From positions 2,300,529 to 2,364,528 of the forward strand of contig NZ_CP107030.1 of the NCBI RefSeq assembly GCF_027474825.1: DNA of 64,000 bases, written 5' to 3'. A program made the position numbers and the translations under genes. Shown here in pieces: positions 34,895 through 43,929 of the stretch. How positions within the stretch are numbered: the stretch's first letter is position 1; each line of letters opens with the position of its first letter. The notes below the pieces were generated by a model that was not told where the DNA came from, ran no database searches, and saw only the letters and a list, made by a program, of their open reading frames with translations. The DNA is from Maribacter halichondriae (lineage in GTDB: Bacteria; Bacteroidota; Bacteroidia; Flavobacteriales; Flavobacteriaceae).

Positions 34895-37003
34895 ATGACA
34901 CCCACCACCACCCAAGAACGACTTCTCTCTCTATTAAAAACCCATTTCGGCTATGACTCCTTTTTGCCGAACCAATTGGCGGTTATCAAAGATGTATTGG
35001 GAAAAAAGGATGTGCTGACCATCATGCCCACGGGAGGGGGAAAATCATTATGCTTTCAACTGCCAGCCTTGACGATGGAAGGTACGGCGATTGTCATTTC
35101 TCCGTTGATTGCGTTGATGAAAGACCAAGTGGATGTCTTGCGGGCCAACGGCATCGTCGCGGCCTATTACAACAGTTCGCAATCTCCCGAAACACAACAG
35201 GAAATTTTCCAACAGCTAAAACAGGGCGAGCTAAAACTCTTCTATGTCGCCCCGGAAAGTTTGGGTTCGTTCGGTAGCCTGTTCAACGATATTCAGATCA
35301 GCCTTTTCGCCATCGACGAGGCGCATTGTATCTCATCGTGGGGGCATGATTTCCGTCCCGCTTATACGCAATTGGGGAGTTTGAAAGGGCGATTTCCCGA
35401 TGTGCCGGTAATGGCTTTAACCGCCACGGCGGACAAGACTACCCAAGATGATATTGTAGATCAATTGGTCGTTCCCGACGCGAAACGGCATTTGGCTTCG
35501 TTCAATCGGCCGAATTTGTTTTTGGAAGTCCGCCCGGCACAAAACCGCATCAAACAGATTTTGGATTTTATCGCCCAGCGTCCTGATGAAAGTGGTATCG
35601 TCTACTGCCTGAGCCGAAAAAGCACGGAAAAAATCGCGGAACGTTTACAAACTTCCGGATTCAAAGCCAAGGCATACCATGCGGGCATGTCAGCCCAAGA
35701 ACGTTCCCAAACCCAAGAAGATTTTATCAACGATCGGGTACCGATCATCTGTGCTACGATCGCTTTTGGTATGGGCATCGATAAGAGCAACGTGCGTTGG
35801 GTGATCCATTATAACCTACCCAAGAACGTAGAGGGCTACTATCAGGAAATCGGCCGTAGCGGTCGCGACGGACTCCCTGCACATACGCTCCTTTTTTACA
35901 GTTTTGGAGATGTGGCACAGTTGCGAAAGTTTATTGCGGAAAGTGACAATGCAGAAGTCGAATATGCCAAATTGGAACGGATGCAACAATTCGCCGAGGC
36001 CCTAAGCTGCCGCCGTATTGCCTTGCTCAATTATTTCGGTGAACATTTGACCGAAAATTGTGGCAATTGTGATATTTGCAATCGTCCGCCCGAATATTTT
36101 GACGGTACGATGCTGACCCAAAAAATCTGTTCGGCCGTCGCGCGTATGAAAGAAAGTGAACCGATGGGCACTTTGGTCGATTTACTGCGCGGTGCACAAA
36201 ATGCCAATATTTATGAAAAGGGACTCCAAAATCTCAAAACCTACGGAGCGGTCAAGGATGTTTCTTGGCAAGACCTGCAACAATATGTCATTCAACTGTT
36301 GAACCAAGGAGTATTGGAAATCAATTTTAGGGAAGGTGCCCGTATCGGCCTTACACCCCTGGCCAAACAAATATTGTTCGAAGGCAAAAAAGTACAGCTT
36401 GCCATTCTGGTCAAGGAAAAACCAAAGACCCGGAAAGAGCGTAGCGTTACTGCCGAGCCCACGGGACTTTTCGAAAAGCTCCGCTTACTCCGCCAGCAAA
36501 TTGCTTCCGAAGAAGGTGTGCCCGCCTATATCGTTTTCAGCGATGCCAGTTTAAAGGATATGGAAGCAAAGCTTCCCACGAACGAAGAGAAATTTATGGA
36601 AGTTTCCGGGGTGGGGCAGGCGAAATTGGAAAAATATGCTACCATCTTCCTGAAAGCCATAGCGGAACATCAGGCTTCCTTAAAGCCAAAATTAGCGACG
36701 CAAGAGCTGACCTATAATTTGTTCAAGGAAGGATTGTCCATCGCAGAAATTGCCGAAAAACGAGAGCTGACAGAAAACACCATTTATTCCCATGTATTAA
36801 AAATGCATTCCGAAGGAAAGGATATCGATCTACATCAATTTATTACTTCCGAAGAAATCGAGAACATCAAAAAGGCGCAAAACGCTTTGCCTGAAGCCGA
36901 AGGGTTAAAACCGTATTTCGAGTATTTTGATGAAAAGGTTCCGTATTGGAAAATAAAAATGGGACTTTATTTTATTGAAAAAGGCATCATGGCTCAGGCT
37001 TAA
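34895..37003 (+). CDS. recQ: ATP-dependent DNA helicase RecQ
   Basis: 702 residues, a 3'-5' DNA helicase. Walker A TGGGKS is near residues 46-51, DEAH at 141-144 with the RecQ signature SSWGHDFRP, and motif VI in [10 protein letters not shown]. The zinc-binding Cys set (CRR...CGNCDIC) is near 370-395. A winged-helix region and an HRDC domain (residues about 530-605) follow. The C-terminus adds a helix-turn-helix-like tail ([21 protein letters not shown]), as in the Bacteroidota and Bacillota forms. It acts in recombination and fork repair. Confidence 0.95.
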   Translation: MTPTTTQERLLSLLKTHFGYDSFLPNQLAVIKDVLGKKDVLTIMPTGGGKSLCFQLPALTMEGTAIVISPLIALMKDQVDVLRANGIVAAYYNSSQSPETQQEIFQQLKQGELKLFYVAPESLGSFGSLFNDIQISLFAIDEAHCISSWGHDFRPAYTQLGSLKGRFPDVPVMALTATADKTTQDDIVDQLVVPDAKRHLASFNRPNLFLEVRPAQNRIKQILDFIAQRPDESGIVYCLSRKSTEKIAERLQTSGFKAKAYHAGMSAQERSQTQEDFINDRVPIICATIAFGMGIDKSNVRWVIHYNLPKNVEGYYQEIGRSGRDGLPAHTLLFYSFGDVAQLRKFIAESDNAEVEYAKLERMQQFAEALSCRRIALLNYFGEHLTENCGNCDICNRPPEYFDGTMLTQKICSAVARMKESEPMGTLVDLLRGAQNANIYEKGLQNLKTYGAVKDVSWQDLQQYVIQLLNQGVLEINFREGARIGLTPLAKQILFEGKKVQLAILVKEKPKTRKERSVTAEPTGLFEKLRLLRQQIASEEGVPAYIVFSDASLKDMEAKLPTNEEKFMEVSGVGQAKLEKYATIFLKAIAEHQASLKPKLATQELTYNLFKEGLSIAEIAEKRELTENTIYSHVLKMHSEGKDIDLHQFITSEEIENIKKAQNALPEAEGLKPYFEYFDEKVPYWKIKMGLYFIEKGIMAQA

Positions 37004-37158
37004 TGTAGTGATGTAAACAATGTCTATAGACCTCTTAGGTGATTGCATCATAGAAATCGTACAGGTTGATTCAGGGTTGAAATGACCAACGATTTTTAAG
37101 CAAATACCACAATGTGATAGCCACAAAATATGCAAAGAGCGGGGAGGGTCTGAATTAT

Positions 37159-38175
37159 TTAAACCGAATTGCGTTTTATCAGCTTGACCGGAATTATAGT
37201 TTGACTCTTTAACCCATGCTTTACATGATTCGCTGCCATTTTGGCCATTTCGATAAAGTCCGTAGAAAGCGTTGAAATGCCGCCAAAGACTATTTGTTTG
37301 GCTATACTGTCGTCAAATGAAAGTATTCCGACATCTTGGCCAATCGCCAATTCTTTCTCCAAACAGTTTTTGAGAAAGGGCCACAAGGTTGAATCATCTT
37401 TAATAAAATATAACGTACCCTTTTTGACATCCTGTGGTACATATTCATTTAAAATAGTTCCCTCTATTTGATAGTCGGTCAAAAATTTTTGAAAGGCCTT
37501 TGAAATACCCTTTGGGGAATAATCGTCCTTTTCATTAAAGAACAATATAAATCTATCATACTTTTTGATGGATTCAAGTAGTTCGATCAACATGGCGTAA
37601 ATCGATTTTTCGAATTCTTGGGAAATAAATGAATAGTCAGACCCTAAGTTTACGTATCGATCGACCAACAATAATTTTTGAGCAGGTATCACTTTTAACA
37701 ATGGCAAAACGGAAGTATTTTGTATAGGGGCTACGACATACATGCCATACTTACCTTTTATATTCGATAATATGGTCTCGAAAATAGTAGTGTTGTTATG
37801 ATGAAAAAAGACGTTGATCTGAAATCTGCTACCAAGCTCGTTCCTAAAAGTGTTGTAGAATTCTTCCTGAAAACTTTGAAAAGCGAATAATAATAAGGCG
37901 ACTTTAAGGGTGATGTTGGTCTCTTCACTGATTACATAGAATCCTTTTAATCTTCTAGATTCTATAAGTCCTTTATGTTTTAGTTCCTCATAGGCTTTGA
38001 CGATGGTCTTTCGCGCATAGCCTATTTCACTTGCCATTGCATTGATCGAAGGCAGTTTGTCACCAACTGTCAATGAACCATTCTCAATCGATGCTAGAAC
38101 ACCTTCTACAAGACGTTCGTGCTTTGATAGGTTGTGGTTTTTTTTTAGAACATTTACCTGCTCGATTAACGACAT
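37159..38175 (-). CDS. GntR family regulator with periplasmic-binding-protein-like effector domain
   Basis: About 338 residues from the ATG at 38175. An N-terminal GntR winged helix (SINAMASEIGYARKTIVKAYEEL, in part) is joined to a LacI-like sugar-binding domain (LLLVDRYVNLGSDY; VGILSFDDSIAKQIVFGGISTL), ending in VKLIKRNS. This is the AraR-type layout used for sugar-responsive repression. It is divergent from the susC gene, whose control it probably exerts, with a candidate operator 40 bases before the susC ATG. Confidence 0.88.
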   Translation of the reverse strand: MSLIEQVNVLKKNHNLSKHERLVEGVLASIENGSLTVGDKLPSINAMASEIGYARKTIVKAYEELKHKGLIESRRLKGFYVISEETNITLKVALLLFAFQSFQEEFYNTFRNELGSRFQINVFFHHNNTTIFETILSNIKGKYGMYVVAPIQNTSVLPLLKVIPAQKLLLVDRYVNLGSDYSFISQEFEKSIYAMLIELLESIKKYDRFILFFNEKDDYSPKGISKAFQKFLTDYQIEGTILNEYVPQDVKKGTLYFIKDDSTLWPFLKNCLEKELAIGQDVGILSFDDSIAKQIVFGGISTLSTDFIEMAKMAANHVKHGLKSQTIIPVKLIKRNSV

Positions 38176-38343
38176 ACAGCATTTTTTCAAAATATAATCG
38201 AACAATATACAATATAAAGAAGTATATCGGTGAACGGCTTAATAATGAAATCAACCACTGTGGTTCAAATGAGTTGCTTCCTGTTAATTTATCAATCATA
38301 TTGTATGGTATTTGTGAAATACTTACATTTATCACTAATTTGT

Positions 38344-38373
38344 TTGTTATTTGACATCATATCATTATTTTTA
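38344..38373 (+). promoter_or_regulatory. Candidate susC promoter
   Basis: A TTG at 38344-38346 and TATTTTTA at 38366-38373 are separated by 19 bases, the Bacteroidota -33/-7 layout; the -7 box has seven of eight matching positions (last G is A). It would give a leader of about 70 bases containing the palindrome at 38397-38411. Confidence 0.4.
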
Positions 38374-38396
38374 ACCCAAGTAGCATAGAGTATCAT

Positions 38397-38411
38397 AGAA
38401 TACGATATTCT
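38397..38411. promoter_or_regulatory. Candidate GntR operator (AGAATA-cga-TATTCT)
   Basis: A perfect 6+3+6 palindrome, 40 bases upstream of the susC ATG and downstream of the candidate promoter. The divergent GntR-type regulator is the natural candidate for binding. Position and symmetry are seen; binding is inference. Confidence 0.4.
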
Positions 38412-38450
38412 CTGCCACCTTTAATAATTAACTAACAACCTAGAGCTATT

Positions 38451-41400
38451 ATGAACAACCAACCGAATTTTAGAAGGAGCGGTGTGTTTCGAAAGAGCAC
38501 CTGCATGATGTTTTTCTTACTTTTATGTGGAACGTTATGGTCCACGGCCATTGCACAGTCATCGGTCACCGGTACGGTCACCGATCAAACGGGCACTCCG
38601 TTGCCCGGGGTCAGTGTCGTTGTCGATGGCACTACGCAAGGGGTCTCGACCGATTTCGACGGAATTTACTCCATCGATGTAGAAAGTCCTGATGCGGTTC
38701 TGGTCTATTCCTATATTGGTTTTTTGACCCAAAAAATCGAAAGGAGCGGCAGAAATGCAATCGATGTACAGATGCAGGAAGATGTTCAAAATCTTGACGA
38801 AGTAGTGGTCGTAGGGTACGGTACCCAGAAGAAAGCGACTTTGACCGGTGCGGTATCTTCTGTCGGTGGCGATGATTTGGAACAGGCCAATTCGGCCAAC
38901 CTTGGTGCCGCGCTTGGCGGTAGAGTTCCTGGTCTTTATATAGATACGGGCCAAGCGATTCCGGGCGCAGATACGCCTGCAATTCGAGTTCGGGGTACGA
39001 ATACCTTCAACAATTCTGGAGCCCTGGTCGTTATCGATGGTATTCCGGATCGTGAGGGAGGTATTGCAAGAATCAATCCTGCCGATATAGAAAGTATTTC
39101 GGTATTGAAGGATGCTTCGGCGGCCATTTATGGGGCCAGAGCTGCGAATGGTGTTATTTTGGTAACTACGAAACGCGGTAAAGTAGGAGCGCCCACTGTA
39201 AAATTCACCTCCACGGTTGGTACCCAAACCTTTACCAGAACGCCGGAGATGCTCGATGGTGCGGAATATATGGATCTCGTTAATGTATTGAATGTATACA
39301 AATTACCCGTAGAAGAATGGGATACGGCCCACGCAGGTAGGGGCGCGCCATATACCCGAATAGATAATGGAGAGGTGGTAAACCCGACCTTTACAAACGA
39401 CAGAATTGCCAATACGGCGGCAGGTAACGATCCTTGGTTATATCCCGATACGGATTGGTTCGATGCCATAACAACGACTGGAGCTATTATCTCACGCCAG
39501 AATTTACAAGTTTCCGGAGGTACCGAAAGTGTACGTTATTTGGCCTCTTTGGGATATTTGTCTCAAGATATCAACTTCAAAAACGCTCCTAAACCGTACC
39601 AGCAATTTGATTTGCGACTTAACTTAGATGCCAAAATCAGTGAATCTTTGAGTCTAGATGTAGGGCTTTATTCAAGACAAGAGAATCGATATAGCAATAC
39701 ACGTGGCGAAGCTGGAATTTTTGCCGATGCTATACGACAATACCCTTGGTTTCCAGCTTTTTGGCCCACTGGAGAGCTAGGACCGGATATTGAGAACGGT
39801 AATAACCCTGCGGTAAGGGTTACCGACGGACCAGGTTATAATGATGCGGCCAACAATTTTGTACAGAGTAATATCGGACTTACCTATAAGGTACCCTTTG
39901 TACAAGGTTTAGAATTTAAAGGGCTTATCTCCTATGATAAAGTGAATCGAGAGTTTAAACAATGGAACCGCCCTTGGACACTTTTTACTTGGGATGGGGT
40001 TAATAGAAATTCCTCAGGGCTAACAGCCGCACAAAGAGGGCCTGGGGATCCAAGTCTACGGCAACAGCACACGACGAAAACGGATTTTACCGCGACCTTG
40101 ACCGGATCTTATGAAAAGGAATTCGGCGACCATAGTTTTAAACTGCTTGGAGGGGTCACCCGAGAAGAAAGTGAACAACAGTTTTTTGGGGCATTTCGAA
40201 GGTTCTTCCTTTCAAGTGAGTTGGCGCAGTTGGATTTAGGGGGCAACGAAGGCCAGAGTAGTGAGGGGCGTGGTTTTGAAGTCGCCCGTTTGAACTATTT
40301 CGGACGTTTGAATTATGATTTTAAGGACAAGTATCTGTTGGAATTTCTCTTCCGATATGACGGTTCTTACCTTTTTCCCGAAGAAAATCGCTTCGGTTTT
40401 TTCCCAGGGGTTTCTGCGGGCTGGATCTTAAGCGAAGAATCCTTTTTCAAAGAGGCCTTGCCGTTTTTCGATTACTTTAAGCTGCGTGGATCATATGGCG
40501 AATTGGGTAACGACCAAGTGGATGCCTTTCAGTATCTGAATGCCTATGAGCTATCCCAGACTGGCCTTGAGACAATCGTGACCACGGCCTACGAAAGCAA
40601 TGTGGCGAACCCCGACATTACTTGGGAGACTGCAATTTCGCAAAATGTTGGTGTTGATTTGCGAATGTTGAACAATAAACTATCCCTTAGTTTCGATCTC
40701 TTTAAAAACTCAAGGGAAAATATTTTGACCGTACCGTTACTCACTTTGCCTGAATATAGCGGTATTAATGCCCCACCAATTAACATCGGTGAGTTTCAAA
40801 ATACGGGTTATGAAATCACTTTTGGTCTTAATGGAGGCAACGATGATTTCAATTACAACGTGACCTTCAACTATAGTGCCACGAACAATAAATTGGTATT
40901 CTTTGACGAACCAAACTTAGAAGATCGCCCATGGCAGCGCCAAACAGGTGGTCAAATAGGGCGACCTTTGCTTTATAAATACGCAGGTGTTTTCCGCTCA
41001 CAGTCCGAAATAGACTCCGAATCCTTGGATTATAGTGGTGTTACACCGCTGCTCAAGCCTGGGGATGCAAGGGTAGTCGATATTAGCGGTGATGGACGCA
41101 TCGGACCTGAGGATAGAACGCGCACGGGGGGCAGCCCTTTTGCCGACACTCAATTTGGTTGGAACACGTCTATCAATTATAAGAACCTCGATTTTACTAT
41201 GTATTGGATGGGTGCCGCTGGAGGGTACGGTCGATACGAATGGAGCTTTATGTCAGGTACCTTGGCGAACGTACAGCGTGATGTGCGTGACAGGGCTTGG
41301 TCTTTGGACAACCCGGATGCCTATGGTCCACGTTTGGCCGATAGGGGTGACCAGTGGTATTCCAACCAGACGGATGCTTATTTGATCACCAGGGACTTTT

Positions 41401-41681
41401 TCCGATTGAAAAATCTTGAAATCGGATATACCTTTGACAAAGGGATTATAGAACAATTAGGGGCCGAGAATTTGCGTATTTCATTGTCAGGTACTAACTT
41501 AATCACTTTTACGGATTACCCTTTTGACCCTGAAGTATTACAGATCAGTAATGACGACCTATCGAACAATGACCCGAATGATGATGATGGCGTAGTTGGT
41601 GTCAGTGGTGGCCGCCAGGTTAATGGGGGTATTTATCCCTTACTTACAACGTTTAATTTTGGATTGCAGATAACTTTTTAA
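38451..41681 (+). CDS. SusC/RagA-family TonB-dependent outer membrane transporter
   Basis: 1076 residues. A signal peptide ends near IAQ (residue 36), followed by a carboxypeptidase-regulatory-like domain (VTGTVTDQTGTPLPGVSVVV), a segment EVVVVGYGTQKKATLTGAV, a plug domain (VLKDASAAIYGARAANGVILVTTK) and a C-terminal 22-strand barrel. It imports oligosaccharides bound by SusD with TonB energy. The SusD gene follows after nine bases. The adjacent glycoside hydrolase and symporter suggest a galactose-containing ligand; the barrel itself does not reveal it. Confidence 0.95.
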   Translation: MNNQPNFRRSGVFRKSTCMMFFLLLCGTLWSTAIAQSSVTGTVTDQTGTPLPGVSVVVDGTTQGVSTDFDGIYSIDVESPDAVLVYSYIGFLTQKIERSGRNAIDVQMQEDVQNLDEVVVVGYGTQKKATLTGAVSSVGGDDLEQANSANLGAALGGRVPGLYIDTGQAIPGADTPAIRVRGTNTFNNSGALVVIDGIPDREGGIARINPADIESISVLKDASAAIYGARAANGVILVTTKRGKVGAPTVKFTSTVGTQTFTRTPEMLDGAEYMDLVNVLNVYKLPVEEWDTAHAGRGAPYTRIDNGEVVNPTFTNDRIANTAAGNDPWLYPDTDWFDAITTTGAIISRQNLQVSGGTESVRYLASLGYLSQDINFKNAPKPYQQFDLRLNLDAKISESLSLDVGLYSRQENRYSNTRGEAGIFADAIRQYPWFPAFWPTGELGPDIENGNNPAVRVTDGPGYNDAANNFVQSNIGLTYKVPFVQGLEFKGLISYDKVNREFKQWNRPWTLFTWDGVNRNSSGLTAAQRGPGDPSLRQQHTTKTDFTATLTGSYEKEFGDHSFKLLGGVTREESEQQFFGAFRRFFLSSELAQLDLGGNEGQSSEGRGFEVARLNYFGRLNYDFKDKYLLEFLFRYDGSYLFPEENRFGFFPGVSAGWILSEESFFKEALPFFDYFKLRGSYGELGNDQVDAFQYLNAYELSQTGLETIVTTAYESNVANPDITWETAISQNVGVDLRMLNNKLSLSFDLFKNSRENILTVPLLTLPEYSGINAPPINIGEFQNTGYEITFGLNGGNDDFNYNVTFNYSATNNKLVFFDEPNLEDRPWQRQTGGQIGRPLLYKYAGVFRSQSEIDSESLDYSGVTPLLKPGDARVVDISGDGRIGPEDRTRTGGSPFADTQFGWNTSINYKNLDFTMYWMGAAGGYGRYEWSFMSGTLANVQRDVRDRAWSLDNPDAYGPRLADRGDQWYSNQTDAYLITRDFFRLKNLEIGYTFDKGIIEQLGAENLRISLSGTNLITFTDYPFDPEVLQISNDDLSNNDPNDDDGVVGVSGGRQVNGGIYPLLTTFNFGLQITF

Positions 41682-41690
41682 AAATTAACT

Positions 41691-43568
41691 ATGATGAGAA
41701 AAAAAGGATTAAAAATTGCAGTCTTGATGGCCTTTGGCCTCTTGATTGTAGGATGTAACGACGATTTTTTGGAGACCACTCCATTAAGTCAGGCTTCCGA
41801 CCAAAGTGTATGGTCGGATAAAAAATTGGCTGAAGCAGCCGTTTTAGACCTGTACCAAGCCACATGGGCCGGTACTTTGACCCGTGAAGAAACCACCGAT
41901 GCCTTTACGGATCAGGCGGTATTCACACACCCTGGGCGGGGCGTCGATGGCTATACCGAAGGTAAGATGAACCCCTCAGGCAGTTTTATGGATATGCAGT
42001 GGTTCAGTTGGCCACAGTTGTACCCGTTTATCCGTAATGCGAATATCGCCATTGTGAGATTACAGGAGAACGAGGCCGAATTAGATGAAGTAACCAAAAA
42101 TCAATTATTGGGAGAGGCCTATTTCTTGAGAGCATACTACTATACGCAATTGATGCGTCAATTTGGTGGTGTTGTGTTGCTCACAGAACCTTTGGAGCTT
42201 GATAGCGAAGCGAACAACCCAAGGGGAACTTTTGAAGAAACGATAAACTTGATCGTATCCGACATTGACCAAGCGATCGTACTTTTGGAAGATGCCCCGG
42301 CCAGCAAGGCACGTGTTCACAAGATTACGGCTTTGGCCTTAAAATCGAGAGTGCTGACCCATGCGGCCAGCGACTTGTACGAGCCATCCAAGGCATCTAG
42401 TGTTCCTACGATTGCATCGTATAGTAATCCCGAGTTGATCGGGTATACCGGTGGTTCGCAAACTTCAAGATGGGAAGCTGCTAAAGCAGCTTCAAAAGCA
42501 TTGTTGGATGCCACAACAGGATATAAATTGGACTATTCAGCTCCTGCTTCACAAGAAGAAGCCATTCAGAACTATGAGGATATTTGGTTGCAAGGTGGCG
42601 GTAACCAAGATTTCATTTGGGGAAGACTGGTCCAAGAATTCGGATTCGGTTCTAGAACATACCCTGGTGGCGATGGTTGGTCTCAAGGTCCCGGTATGGT
42701 GGCCTTATATCATGGCCCTAACGGATACCACGAATGGGCCGGAACGACTCCAACAGAAGCATTGGTAAGCAAGTACACTTTTGCCGATGGTACAGAATTT
42801 GATTGGAACAATCCTGTTCACGCGGCGGCACCCTATGAAAATCGAGAAGCTCGTTTTTATTCAACGTTTTTATTCGACGGGGCCCCATGGAAACCAAGAA
42901 CAGATGATGTTGTCAAATTCGATAAGTACAATGAACTACAAACAGGTTTTTATACCTTTTCCGATGGAACGATTGTAAATGGTGTAGATACACGTCAAGG
43001 TCCTGTTGAGGATTGGAACGGTTCTAGAACAGGGTATTATTTCAGAAAATTTGCCGATCCCACTATACCAGCTTCATGGCCTAACAACCTTCAGAAAGTA
43101 GATGCCCCTTACATACGTTATACTGAAGTTTTATTGAATTATGTTGAAGCAAGTATCAATAGCGGAGATGAAGGCGAAGCTAGATCTTGGCTGAACAAGT
43201 TACGCTTTAGAAACGGTTTGCCGGCAGTTACTTCCGCAGGTTCCGAACTGCTTGAGATTTATAAGCGCGAACGGGATAAGGAGCTAGTAAACGAAGATGC
43301 ACGTTTGTTCGACATGAAACGTTGGCTAGAAGGTCCGCAATCGTTGAACCAACAAGTGCAGCAGGTCGTAGTTCAGGCTACCCAAAAACCGGGTACTTCG
43401 GTAACACCGGAAGATTACAGAAAAGATACCGCACTGTTCGACTATACCTATACGCCGACAAATATCGTTTTTGAAAATAGAATATGGCAAGACCATGTAT
43501 ATTTCATGCCTATAAAACAGGAAGAAATCGATAAGGATCCTTCGCTTATACAAAATCCGGGATACTAG
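41691..43568 (+). CDS. SusD/RagB-family surface nutrient-binding lipoprotein
   Basis: 625 residues. A lipoprotein signal (LMAFGLLIVGCND, Cys near residue 24) is followed by the SusD N-terminus (DDFLETTPLSQASDQSVW) and TPR-like helices (LLGEAYFLRAYYYTQLMRQFGG). The C-terminus is typical (RERDKELVNEDARLFDMKRW; final DKDPSLIQNPGY). It binds glycan at the cell surface and delivers it to the SusC partner nine bases upstream. The operon probably ends or attenuates at the hairpin downstream. Confidence 0.95.
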   Translation: MMRKKGLKIAVLMAFGLLIVGCNDDFLETTPLSQASDQSVWSDKKLAEAAVLDLYQATWAGTLTREETTDAFTDQAVFTHPGRGVDGYTEGKMNPSGSFMDMQWFSWPQLYPFIRNANIAIVRLQENEAELDEVTKNQLLGEAYFLRAYYYTQLMRQFGGVVLLTEPLELDSEANNPRGTFEETINLIVSDIDQAIVLLEDAPASKARVHKITALALKSRVLTHAASDLYEPSKASSVPTIASYSNPELIGYTGGSQTSRWEAAKAASKALLDATTGYKLDYSAPASQEEAIQNYEDIWLQGGGNQDFIWGRLVQEFGFGSRTYPGGDGWSQGPGMVALYHGPNGYHEWAGTTPTEALVSKYTFADGTEFDWNNPVHAAAPYENREARFYSTFLFDGAPWKPRTDDVVKFDKYNELQTGFYTFSDGTIVNGVDTRQGPVEDWNGSRTGYYFRKFADPTIPASWPNNLQKVDAPYIRYTEVLLNYVEASINSGDEGEARSWLNKLRFRNGLPAVTSAGSELLEIYKRERDKELVNEDARLFDMKRWLEGPQSLNQQVQQVVVQATQKPGTSVTPEDYRKDTALFDYTYTPTNIVFENRIWQDHVYFMPIKQEEIDKDPSLIQNPGY

Positions 43569-43597
43569 TATTTTATCTAGGTTTTAACACTTTATTT

Positions 43598-43638
43598 GAA
43601 TAACCCTTAGCGCGAATGTGCGGGGTTATTCTTATTTT
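43598..43638 (+). terminator. Rho-independent terminator or attenuator after susD
   Basis: A perfect nine-base stem, GAATAACCC (43598-43606) with GGGTTATTC (43623-43631), is followed by TTATTTT. It separates susC-susD from the FG-GAP gene only 31 bases further on, so it may lower rather than stop transcription of that gene. Confidence 0.7.
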
Positions 43639-43668
43639 AGGCATGTTTTGATTTTGAATTCATTTGCT

Positions 43669-43929
43669 ATGAATAAGTATATATTTTTTCTTTTTTTGAT
43701 AGTGTTTTTCTTCTCATGTAAAAAAGAGCCCACGACCCTTTTTTCTAAGTTGGATTTCACTGATACGGGTATCTCTTTTAAAAATGAACTGACTGAGACC
43801 CATACCTATAATTATTTTACCTACCCGTATATGTATTTGGGCGGAGGGGTATCAACAGGGGACATCAACAATGATGGTCTAGAGGATATTTTTTTACCGG
43901 AAATATGGTGCCCAATAAACTGTATTTGA
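43669..43929 (+). CDS. N-terminal fragment of CRTAC1/ASPIC-type FG-GAP lipoprotein
   Basis: 86 residues from the ATG at 43669, with a lipoprotein signal (FLFLIVFFFSCKK) and the first FG-GAP calcium-binding loop (DINNDGLEDIF). The last residues (LPEIWCPINCI) are out of frame. Adding one T to the run at 43889-43895 gives DIFFTGNMVPNKLYLN and joins the next fragment (43905-46718). The longer frame from 43618 would not start with a signal peptide. Confidence 0.85.
   Translation: MNKYIFFLFLIVFFFSCKKEPTTLFSKLDFTDTGISFKNELTETHTYNYFTYPYMYLGGGVSTGDINNDGLEDIFLPEIWCPINCI

Noticed and set aside
38559..39227. 222-residue open frame antisense to susC
   Set aside because: It lies wholly within the conserved SusC plug region, has no start context and an arginine/asparagine-rich composition typical of an antisense shadow.
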